Shown here one piece after another: positions 41,721 through 51,131 of a stretch of DNA of 64,000 nucleotides. Positions within the stretch are counted from its first letter, which is position 1. Each line of letters opens with the position of its first letter. Both the position numbers and the translations under genes were made by a program. Location of the stretch: assembly GCA_949358305.1 (NCBI GenBank), contig OX442324.1:8033601-8097600 (forward strand), in the 5' to 3' direction. The stretch comes from Strigamia acuminata (taxonomy: Eukaryota; Arthropoda; Chilopoda; Geophilomorpha; Linotaeniidae). Below the pieces are notes generated by a model. The model was not told where the DNA came from, searched no databases, and saw only the letters and a program-made list of their open reading frames with translations.

Positions 41721-43622
41721 TGTGACGGTTTACAATGGCTATAAATGCCTATTTTCTTAGAAAGAAGCGCTGTTGCGCCATTATCATGATATCTCGAAGA
41801 TATTCTGTGTAAAACTGATAAATGTCTGGAATAAAGTTATTTATGATGTTTCAAATACAAAGATGTTCGTTTATTAAGAATAAACACTCATTCCTACTTG
41901 ATATCAAAGGATTCCGGCCGAATCACGAAGAGTCGTCTGCTAAAACCGCATTTGTCAATGCGCAATGTTGCCACAAGATGGCGCGATTACGATTTAGCGG
42001 CAAATTCAAGATATGAATATAAAACATGTAAATAAATATAAAACTATATTTACTAGAATGAAACGAAGCTTTGTGAACATTAATATAAAGATATATTAAT
42101 GTCTTGTGATGTTAAATACAATGTAACTTCCATTTTCTGCGGGACAGGACATTTGGTGATCAATCGATCAACCAATAGATCTGATTGGTGGATCCATTTC
42201 CGGTCCTGGGTATCCAGTTCCGGTTGTGGTGAGAATTAGCACATTGTTCCTCCGTATCCACTTCCGGTGATACGGGATTGGAGGGATTCGTGGAACCCAT
42301 GTTCCAATTGGATAACTGGATTAATCCTTAATCCAGTCAGGTTATATAAACCCAAACAACCGGCCATTCTGCAGCTCTGTTTGATTATTTTCTGTTTGGT
42401 ATTGTTACTTATGAAATATGATTCGTTGTTCACGTAAAAAACCTTTTGGTTCTTTGTTGATTTATTCGCAAAGAACCGTTGCATGATTCTACAGAATCAT
42501 GCCACCGCCGGCAATTGAAGTCGAAGTGCTGGGATTATTATGTTGCATAAATGTTACAGTCTACGGTTGCGACGCCGAAGGAGAACCCGCCGTTGTGCAA
42601 TTCAGTATCCTCCGGACAGGACCAAGTTGTCTTTTTCGGTATGAACGTATTCCGTTACCACGAGTAGCATCGGTATTGTTGAGAATCGGTTCCTTCACCT
42701 GATGGTGCCAAAGCAGTCCGTTTTACAGTAACCACGAGTAGCACCAAGTGTTTGGCAAGCTGATTCTCATGGTATTCGATGCCAAAGCAGTCGGTCTATT
42801 ATTAGTACCGCGAGAGATAAAACTGCTGTGCGGAGCCGCGAGCTATCGACCCCTGTGTACGTGGTACCGTCAACCACTCGATGGACGACCGTGCTGCGAC
42901 GCCGGGGACGCTTGATACCGTTCTGCATGGCAAGGCGTATATTCTAATCGATGGCAATTGTGTGTTGCGACGGGAAGCTTAATCTTCATTTTATTTATAA
43001 CAGCAAAACTTAAACTCGACAACCAGTTGGACCAAAATCAAGTCAGAAGACTTAATCTCATATTGAACTCAATATAACCGATAAGTTGACGACAACTTAT
43101 TCCCGAAATATCTAAATAAGAATTCACAACGATATGAATTAAATATAATTCATAAGTGGAATATTGATAAGTAAATGAATACATTTACTTACACCAATAT
43201 CCTCCCAAAGTTGTGGCGGTGCAGACAAAGTCAACCGCAATGCTCAGATCATTCGATTTATCGACGTGCGATAGTTTACACAGCGAACCAAGGAAACCAG
43301 CGAAGCCGTATCGGACTCCAGGACACAGCCATCCGGCTTAAGATGACATCTATAATCAGGTCGAGCGATGGGGAAACCGCTCCCATATTCCAGACCCGTA
43401 GTGATATTATTCTAGGGCCAGTTGGCCAATTCTTTGTATAGTTTAATAGCTGATTTAACTTGCCAAATGTCGGCATTAGTCCTATGTATAATTTAGCCTT
43501 GATATTATTGTTTACCAACAATAAACTGTCTTGTATTTATCTCGTATTGTATTCACTGTTTATTTATTGCGATCTCTTCCCGGTACCATTGTTAAATGGG
43601 AGTTGTGGTCGTCACCGTCACA
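41721..43622 (+). repeat. 5' LTR of TG (1,902 bp)
   Basis: Starts TGTGACGGTTTACAATGG and ends GTCACCGTCACA. TATATAAA at 42343-42350 and AATAAA at 43520-43525 give a plausible U3-R-U5 layout with a transcript start near 42375. The motif GCCAAAGCAGTC occurs twice (about 42709 and 42781). Small frames inside recur in the right LTR only because the sequence does; none looks like a gene. Confidence 0.93.
42343..42350 (+). promoter_or_regulatory. TATA box of TG
   Basis: TATATAAA, with GC-richer flanks, 622 bases into the LTR. The solo LTR has GTATAAAAC at the corresponding place (near 5993), and the right LTR has it at 49848-49855. Confidence 0.6.
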
Positions 43623-43624
43623 CG

Positions 43625-43643
43625 TGGAGGTCCCACCGAGATT
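43625..43643 (+). other. Primer binding site of TG (tRNA-Gln)
   Basis: TGGAGGTCCCACCGAGATT is a perfect 19-nt complement of the 3' end of a tRNA-Gln of the type ending ATCTCGGTGGGACCT-CCA. It lies two bases after the LTR. Confidence 0.88.
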
Positions 43644-43734
43644 AGGTTGCAATTAAATTCGATTGAATTGCAACAGTGAATATTGGAGATAAATATTTAA
43701 CTAAAAGATTTAAGTTAAAAATAGACAGATTAAA

Positions 43735-46700
43735 TTTTCAGTTTATATTTCCATGTGAAGAAGTTAAACTGATGAAATAGAAATACGTAGTAGATTTTCC
43801 TTCATTATTTTCGTTTGAAGATTTTAGGGATTTCAAAGACTACCACCTAATCTCACACGTGGAGGTCCCACCGAGATTAGGTTGCAATTAAATTCGATAG
43901 AATTGTAAAAGTGAATTTTGAGATAAATATTTAACTAAAAGATTTAGTTAAAAAACAGACAAGTTTCAAACCATGTTTATTTTCTTGAGAAACACCAAAA
44001 CAGTCCTTTAACTAGGAATTTCGGAAGTTATAGACCTATCACACGATCACTGAAATAGGTTGCAAATTAATTCGATCGAATTGCAAAAGCGAATCTTGAA
44101 TCCGATATTAACTAAAAAATTTTAGTTAAAACAGACAAATAGATTTTCAGTTTATATTTTCATGTGAAAAGTTAAACTGACGAAATGGAAACGTTTAGTG
44201 AACTCTCTTTACTATTTTCGTTCGACAATTTAAGGAATACGAAGTATTTTAAATAAGAAATCAAAAAAGTTTCGAGTGAAATAAGAATACAGATATTTTT
44301 TTTTCGAAGTTTGTTTTATTTCGAAAAGCTAAAAACATACAAGTTTAGAAGGCGGACTTCTTACGAATTTATCTTTCCACCTGAAAAGTTAAAACGAAGA
44401 AAACACCGCAACTATTTGGAAATATTTACAAGAAATTAAGTTTCTTGTAACTGTACGTCGACACCGATAGCCAGCGACCACGCGCCATAGCAATACGCGT
44501 CGATCTCCGTATCAAACGCAGCAGGGAAGCTACTCAAACCTTCAACGCAAGGTGCGAACGAATGCTTGGAAATTATGGCGGACAACAGATAAAAGACAGC
44601 GGAGAAATGTTACAGAAGGTTCGTAGAGATTTATTTAAGTGTCGCGAACTAATTTTTCCACTGCCATCGGTACCAAAGATAATTTAGTTGTTGGAGAAAA
44701 ACAACACACTCCATTTCGCAGAAAAGATTTGCAAATCGAAATGAATATTACCTTTATTTGAAGGAATTAACTATTTTCACAAAAAGTACATTTTTTCCTT
44801 CGGGACAATGGAAATTAAGAAAATATAAAATGGCGGCGAATGAAGTTGCCGACCACATAGAATAGTATTTTTTACATTGAAAGTTACGAATCACGATAAA
44901 CGCTTTCCCTCGGAAAAGTAAAAGGATTTCATTCAATCTTTCCTTTCGGAAATTTAACAGTGTTTTAAGTTTCCAACGATATTTGGGTCTCCCAAATTTT
45001 GAGAATTTCTAAATGAAATTTAGCTGTTTGAAAAACAACGAATATTTTTAGTAATCTAATCGGACATTTTCCCACATGATTTCTTAAAACCGGAATAACA
45101 AATCCATTTGTGGCTATGAACTTTGCCACATGAAATATTTACGGAGCGAATATTTTTTGATTGGATTGAAGCTTTAAAATCAGATAGCTGATTTAAACGA
45201 AGAAAATAAGTTTCAAAGTAATTATTTTTCTTTCGGAAAAATCAAATAAATCACCGCTGATGAAAAGTTGTATTTTTCCATTCGAAAAAACTAAGAATTG
45301 CACAAGATTTATCTTCTATTTTGAACATAGATTTTATTCGGAAAAGGAAAGATTCTAGATACATTATTTTTCTCTAAAAATTAAGAATTTAGTCAATTTT
45401 CCTAAAGGTTAATGGAATGTCATCATATATTTCGTTCGTAATTTACGTGTTAAAGTTTAATCAGAAAAACGATTGAATATGTTTTATTTGCGATAAGTAA
45501 AAGAAAGGTTCTTTAAAAATGGAATTTCGATGCAAATCCCACAGTAAAGGGAATGTTATGTGTGAGCAATTAACGAAAAGTTGGAATAACTTCATTTTAT
45601 TTCATTCAAAAGTAGTTGTGAAAAATCAATTTCAAATATTTTTCAAAGAAAAATTATTTTTATCGGAAAAAAGTAATTTACATGTCCTCGCGCGGACCGA
45701 GTAGTAAACTGCTTAATTGTGACATCGATACTGTTATTGTGTCACGTGTTATACGGAATTCCAAACCAGTGAATTACGAATTTTGGCGCGATAGGAATAG
45801 AAGTTTGACAGTGAAAGTTCTCCAGATTTGTCTTTTCATTTGAAAAGTTCAAATTGAGGAAATGCTGCAGCAGATGAAGGTATTTACGACAATTGAGATT
45901 TAAATATTCTTTCATTCAAAAGATAAAAGATCTCTGCAAAAACATCTCGTTATTAGAGATAAGGGGGACGAAAATTATTAAAACGAATAATCAAAGACAC
46001 GTCCTTCGTAAATATCGCAAAGGAATAACTAATTGTGAAAACAATTGTCCGCTCAGGAAAAGTGGAATTTAGCTAGATATTTTCTTTCGAAAAATCAAAG
46101 CAATTGTCATCAAAAAAGAAAGATTTGATGAATAATTTTTACCCAAAAGTCTAAAGGATTGTCGAATAGTTTTCTCCCGAAAAACAAGTACACATTTGTA
46201 CCAATAACTTTATCGTTTAAAGTAAAATTTCGAATATTTTCTTTTGGAAGATTAGAGAATTAGATAATTTTTCTCGCAAAACAAATTTAAAGAATTTTAA
46301 CGAATTTTTATTTGTTAAAAAAATTTGTTAAAAAAGGGGGAGATGGATGGTGAAAATTTATTTTTTTCACACTCGAAAAATGGAATTTAAACCCGAAAAA
46401 GTAAAGACTTGGTCAAATTATTCTTCCTATTGGAAATGAATACACAATGTTGGGAATCGAAAATAGATTTCAATTACAAAGGAATGATTATTTGAACGAT
46501 AATTGAATAAGAATAAGAAAAATTGAGAGTTTGAGAAAACTTTATTAAAACTGTGGTTGTAATGATATTACACACTAAACGGAATAATCAAAGAAAAATA
46601 TTTTTTGAAGAAAAGTTATTTAATTATTTGGATTGGTAAAAATCCCAAAGTTCAAGAAGATTGAAGTAAGTTTATTTTATTTTCATTTGAAAAATACAAT

Positions 46701-46740
46701 ATTTTACGAATGTCTTCCCGAAGGAATTTTATTTTATCGG
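43735..46740. repeat. Dispersed imperfect palindrome TTTTC(N)TTCGAAAA in the TG leader
   Basis: About 25-30 variants of a short palindrome recur every 40-120 bases. Examples lie near 44148, 44328, 44370, 44788, 44898, 44937, 45227, 45271, 45330, 45830, 45904, 46080, 46160, 46236 and 46680. Most read TTTYCnTTYGRAAAA and are followed by RTYAAA-like sequence. No protein-coding frame is convincing in this stretch; the frames at 44754-44936 and 45519-45704 are chance. Confidence 0.7.
43860..43878 (+). other. Second copy of the TG primer binding site
   Basis: Identical to 43625-43643 and also preceded by CACACG. Priming here would copy 235 extra bases before reaching the LTR. Confidence 0.82.
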
Positions 46741-47148
46741 TAAAATTGAATCTCGAAGGGAACGGACTTAGTAGAGAACTACTAAATAGATGTAACGTCC
46801 TTTATACCATTGGCCGACACTAACATCCGCCAATCAGAAGTTGGGAGATCTAGGGATCCCCAGCCCCCTGCTATTAAAGGAGGACCAGATCAGATACTGA
46901 TCATTCGCATCCAGACCAGACCAGAAGACGTGTTCCAGAGTCATCTTGACCACGCCGTCCCGATTTCAGTCACGATTCGAATTTTGTGTGCCGTGTAACC
47001 TGCAAAAGCTAACACGTGTCAAACAAACGCGAAGTTTAATTTTATTTTGTCAAAAGTAAAGTTTAGAAGTGTTTCTTGTTGAAAAGTGTATTATATTCGT
47101 CTTCTTTATAAATTAAAGAATTAAAATCGTCAGATTTTGAATTTTTTT
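44236..47148 (+). other. Long untranslated leader of TG
   Basis: AT-rich, non-coding, with the palindromic repeats above. It also holds two polypurine-like motifs: AAGGGGGAC at 45961-45969 and AAAAAGGGGGAGA at 46331-46343. The last 200 bases before the gene look unrelated to the repeats and could hold the real 5' UTR or a splice acceptor. With the tandem units it makes a leader of 3.5 kb. Confidence 0.65.
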
Positions 47149-48630
47149 ATGGCTCAAAAACCATTGAATATGATCGATCCAAAAGGAAATAATAAGCAGA
47201 CAAACTTAAATTTAAGTTCTGTACCACTTGGCGATCAAACAGAAAAGATTCCCGATCATTTTACTCTGTATTGTAATCGTCATGGACTGGATAAAACCAA
47301 GTTTAAAAATATAATCGAAGCTTCAGACTATGTAAAAGCTAGGAACTGGCGAGATCGTACCCAATCTCAATCTTCACATCAAGATCCAGTACGGAATCCA
47401 CAAACATACAGCCGAAACTTAGTGAATCAAGATTCTCATACTATGTTTCAAACATCCAGTAGGGGATCTAAGTTAGAAAAGTTTAAACCACCTAATTCGG
47501 TAGATAAGGGGGAAGAGAATTATAAACCTAATAATTCTCGTCCAGAGAGTTCGTTAACTAACCAGTCGGTTGTTCAGAACAAATTAAAACTCGTTTACAA
47601 TCGAGATCAGCTAATTTCAGTTCGATATGCTAATCCAGCTGAAGCACAACGATATGTGGCTAGCCTTAATCTGTCGATTAACCTACCGCTATCAAAAGAA
47701 TTGGGAACCGTAAACAAAAGTTTTGGGCCACCAATATCAACGCAAAGGAAAGATATTCGGACTCCAAACAAACATTTGCAGTCAAATAACGTACAACAAC
47801 GTGCCCGATCGCCGATCACAAACTCATGTTTGCGGACGTATGATTTGTCTACCAAGAAGAGTCCCCAGCCAAGACAATTCTACCTAACGCCCATTTCAAA
47901 TCGAAAAAAGGTCAAGCAAACTTTTCCCTTGAAAAAGTATTACCAACACGATAATGAGAATGATTTTAAACCTAAAAAAGAAAGTTTTTTGACTAACCCA
48001 CGGGAGATCCGGTATCAATTCGAACAGTATTGTAAACAATACCAGTTAAATTCAGCTGAATTTAAAAATATAAACGAAGCGCAACAATTCGTATTTCGAA
48101 ATCAATACCGTAACCAACGACTAAAACCCGTCCCAGTCGTCAATCTGACGGAGATACAACAATTTGCGTCTGGAAAGCAACCCTGCAATATCCAGAATAA
48201 TTCATCTCAACGAGAGGAATTAAGAACTTCAAAAAAGCGTTTTCGGTCACCAAGTCCAGCTGGTGATGAAGAAACTTCAAGTACAAACCAACATGTTCAA
48301 AAACTGACTGAAAACCCAGGTTTCCAATCATCAGTTCCACGACTTAGAGTCAAATATAGATCCCCTCGTTTGTTGCGGGATTTCACAATTCCAAATATGG
48401 GTCCTTTCCACGTATGGTTTTCCAATGAGGGTCCCATTCATGTATGGTTTTCCAGAGATGACCTAAAACAAAAAGTTGGGTCGTCACGGTCATTTACACT
48501 GCCAAGTGAGTACACTGTGTGTAACTGCCCAAAGAAAAAACGTCGAAAGAAATCAGTACAGCAGGCTGAGAGATCTCGGAAATTTGCAAATATGCGAGCT
48601 CAATATTTAGCAAAGAATCATGTTGATTAA
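47149..48630 (+). CDS. TG gag-like protein, 493 aa, with internal repeats
   Basis: The ATG at 47149 (MAQKPLNM) is preferred over the upstream non-ATG opening at 47137. The protein is basic and rich in Asn, Gln and Ser, with no signal peptide, membrane segment or CCHC knuckle. A segment of the form FxxYCxxxxLxxxxFKNIxEAxxFV occurs at about 30-60 and again at about 290-325. Partial units lie at about 160-172 (YANPAEAQRYVASL) and 330-345. The same segment occurs once in the E gag (LLFCQDHGLNPNQF), which supports a gag origin, probably the part before the capsid domain. Near 420-440 an 11-aa tandem repeat reads GPFHVWFSNE then GPIHVWFSRD. The C-terminus is Lys/Arg-rich (CPKKKRRKKS). The enzymatic half of an element is absent. 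Confidence 0.8.
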   Translation: MAQKPLNMIDPKGNNKQTNLNLSSVPLGDQTEKIPDHFTLYCNRHGLDKTKFKNIIEASDYVKARNWRDRTQSQSSHQDPVRNPQTYSRNLVNQDSHTMFQTSSRGSKLEKFKPPNSVDKGEENYKPNNSRPESSLTNQSVVQNKLKLVYNRDQLISVRYANPAEAQRYVASLNLSINLPLSKELGTVNKSFGPPISTQRKDIRTPNKHLQSNNVQQRARSPITNSCLRTYDLSTKKSPQPRQFYLTPISNRKKVKQTFPLKKYYQHDNENDFKPKKESFLTNPREIRYQFEQYCKQYQLNSAEFKNINEAQQFVFRNQYRNQRLKPVPVVNLTEIQQFASGKQPCNIQNNSSQREELRTSKKRFRSPSPAGDEETSSTNQHVQKLTENPGFQSSVPRLRVKYRSPRLLRDFTIPNMGPFHVWFSNEGPIHVWFSRDDLKQKVGSSRSFTLPSEYTVCNCPKKKRRKKSVQQAERSRKFANMRAQYLAKNHVD

Positions 48631-49215
48631 CATGATATGATACACAAAGATTCCCCGATTATAGTGTAAACAGAAAATCCTCTTCTAAAAATCATGACCT
48701 CTCTTCTAAAGAAAAGGGGGACAAAATATAAAGTTAAAATTAACAATTCTCGAAAAGTAATATTACAGTATTAAAAGACAACTAGTTTAAATTAAAATTA
48801 GTCAATTGTACAAAGAATACCAAGTGACTCCGGTCATGACAATTAAGGGGGACATTTTGATTCTTAAATTGTCAACTCTTATCATCTAAAAGCTATTTAT
48901 TGTATATTTATAGCGATACATCTGACTAGGCATATGAAATAAATATTTTGTGATAACACAAATGATGATTTTATGTATGACGAAAGTTTCTTCAAAAAGA
49001 AGACTTGGAAATAAATTCTGGACTTGAATTTAGGCTATTAGAAAAGATTATTTCGGCAGAAATCCAGAACTTAGATAATTCAAGTTAGTTTATGTAAACT
49101 CAAATTCGAAATTGGAAGTCACGGTATCTCCAAGATACATCAAGTCCGAAAATAGCATTTATGCTAATTAGGAGAATAACGAAAACTCTATAAAATTTTA
49201 TATAATTGTGTTATT
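48631..49215 (+). other. 3' untranslated region of TG
   Basis: AT-rich and without a frame of note. It contains two further polypurine-like motifs, GAAAAGGGGGAC (48711-48722) and TTAAGGGGGAC (48843-48853), upstream of the true tract. Confidence 0.65.
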
Positions 49216-49225
49216 AAGGGGGATG
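49216..49225 (+). other. Polypurine tract of TG
   Basis: AAGGGGGATG directly abuts the right LTR (TGTGACGG). The GGGGGATG/TGTGA junction is shared with gypsy E. Confidence 0.87.
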
Positions 49226-51127
49226 TGTGACGGTTTACAATGGCTATAAATGCCTATTTTCTTAGAAAGAAGCGCTGTTGCGCCATTATCATGATATCTC
49301 GAAGATATTCTGTGTAAAACTGATAAATGTCTGGAATAAAGTTATTTATGATGTTTCAAATACAAAGATGTTCGTTTATTAAGAATAAACACTCATTCCT
49401 ACTTGATATCAAAGGATTCCGGCCGAATCACGAAGAGTCGTCTGCTAAAACCGCATTTGTCAATGCGCAATGTTGCCACAAGATGGCGCGATTACGATTT
49501 AGCGGCAAATTCAAGATATGAATATAAAACATGTAAATAAATATAAAACTATATTTACTAGAATGAAACGAAGCTTTGTGAACATTAATATAAAGATATA
49601 TTAATGTCTTGTGATGTTAAATACAATGTAACTTCCATTTTCTGCGGGACAGGACATTTGGTGATCAATCGATCAACCAATAGATCTGATTGGTGGATCC
49701 ATTTCCGGTCCTGGGTATCCAGTTCCGGTTGTGGTGAGAATTAGCACATTGTTCCTCCGTATCCACTTCCGGTGATACGGGATTGGAGGGATTCGTGGAA
49801 CCCATGTTCCAATTGGATAACTGGATTAATCCTTAATCCAGTCAGGTTATATAAACCCAAACAACCGGCCATTCTGCAGCTCTGTTTGATTATTTTCTGT
49901 TTGGTATTGTTACTTATGAAATATGATTCGTTGTTCACGTAAAAAACCTTTTGGTTCTTTGTTGATTTATTCGCAAAGAACCGTTGCATGATTCTACAGA
50001 ATCATGCCACCGCCGGCAATTGAAGTCGAAGTGCTGGGATTATTATGTTGCATAAATGTTACAGTCTACGGTTGCGACGCCGAAGGAGAACCCGCCGTTG
50101 TGCAATTCAGTATCCTCCGGACAGGACCAAGTTGTCTTTTTCGGTATGAACGTATTCCGTTACCACGAGTAGCATCGGTATTGTTGAGAATCGGTTCCTT
50201 CACCTGATGGTGCCAAAGCAGTCTGTTTTACAGTAACCACGAGTAGCACCAAGTGTTTGGCAAGCTGATTCTCATGGTATTCGATGCCAAAGCAGTCGGT
50301 CTATTATTAGTACCGCGAGAGATAAAACTGCTGTGCGGAGCCGCGAGCTATCGACCCCTGTGTACGTGGTACCGTCAACCACTCGATGGACGACCGTGCT
50401 GCGACGCCGGGGACGCTTGATACCGTTCTGCATGGCAAGGCGTATATTCTAATCGATGGCAATTGTGTGTTGCGACGGGAAGCTTAATCTTCATTTTATT
50501 TATAACAGCAAAACTTAAACTCGACAACCAGTTGGACCAAAATCAAGTCAGAAGACTTAATCTCATATTGAACTCAATATAACCGATAAGTTGACGACAA
50601 CTTATTCCCGAAATATCTAAATAAGAATTCACAACGATATGAATTAAATATAATTCATAAGTGGAATATTGATAAGTAAATGAATACATTTACTTACACC
50701 AATATCCTCCCAAAGTTGTGGCGGTGCAGACAAAGTCAACCGCAATGCTCAGATCATTCGATTTATCGACGTGCGATAGTTTACACAGCGAACCAAGGAA
50801 ACCAGCGAAGCCGTATCGGACTCCAGGACACAGCCATCCGGCTTAAGATGACATCTATAATCAGGTCGAGCGATGGGGAAACCGCTCCCATATTCCAGAC
50901 CCGTAGTGATATTATTCTAGGGCCAGTTGGCCAATTCTTTGTATAGTTTAATAGCTGATTTAACTTGCCAAATGTCGGCATTAGTCCTATGTATAATTTA
51001 GCCTTGATATTATTGTTTACCAACAATAAACTGTCTTGTATTTATCTCGTATTGTATTCACTGTTTATTTATTGCGATCTCTTCCCGGTACCATTGTTAA
51101 ATGGGAGTTGTGGTCGTCACCGTCACA
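49226..51127 (+). repeat. 3' LTR of TG (1,902 bp)
   Basis: Same length as the 5' LTR and near-identical across its length. The one difference I confirmed is CAGTCC versus CAGTCT, with the right copy reading T. Flanked on the right by ACAT and then by the resumed copia F frame. Confidence 0.93.
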
Positions 51128-51131
51128 ACAT

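Larger units (their letters stand above)
43620..44235 (+). repeat. Three tandem units at the start of the TG internal region
   Basis: Unit 1 (43620-43854), unit 2 (43855-44038) and unit 3 (44039-about 44235) each begin TCACACG or ATCACACG. Each continues with AGGTTGCAA.TTAATTCGAT.GAATTG and a TTAACTAAAA..TTTAGTT block. Units 1 and 2 carry identical primer sites; in unit 3 it has decayed. The units begin with the last LTR bases, so the duplication spans the LTR/primer-site junction. Confidence 0.85.
41721..51127 (+). mobile_element. TG: non-autonomous LTR element with gag-like gene only
   Basis: A 9,407-bp element with 1,902-bp LTRs at both ends and ACAT duplications (41717-41720 and 51128-51131). 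The internal 5.6 kb holds a tandemly copied tRNA-Gln primer site, a long repeat-rich leader, one gag-like gene and a polypurine tract. No protease, RT, RNase H or integrase is present in any frame. The layout matches terminal-repeat elements with a gag gene (TR-GAG) or LARDs, which rely on enzymes of other elements. Gypsy E shares its primer tRNA, LTR ends, tract and duplication length. The LTRs differ at very few bases (for example 42719 C versus T in the right copy), so insertion is recent. Confidence 0.92.

Noticed and set aside
41822-43645. Small frames repeated at 49327-51363 as conserved genes
   Set aside because: Same reason: they lie in the two TG LTRs and are duplicated with them.
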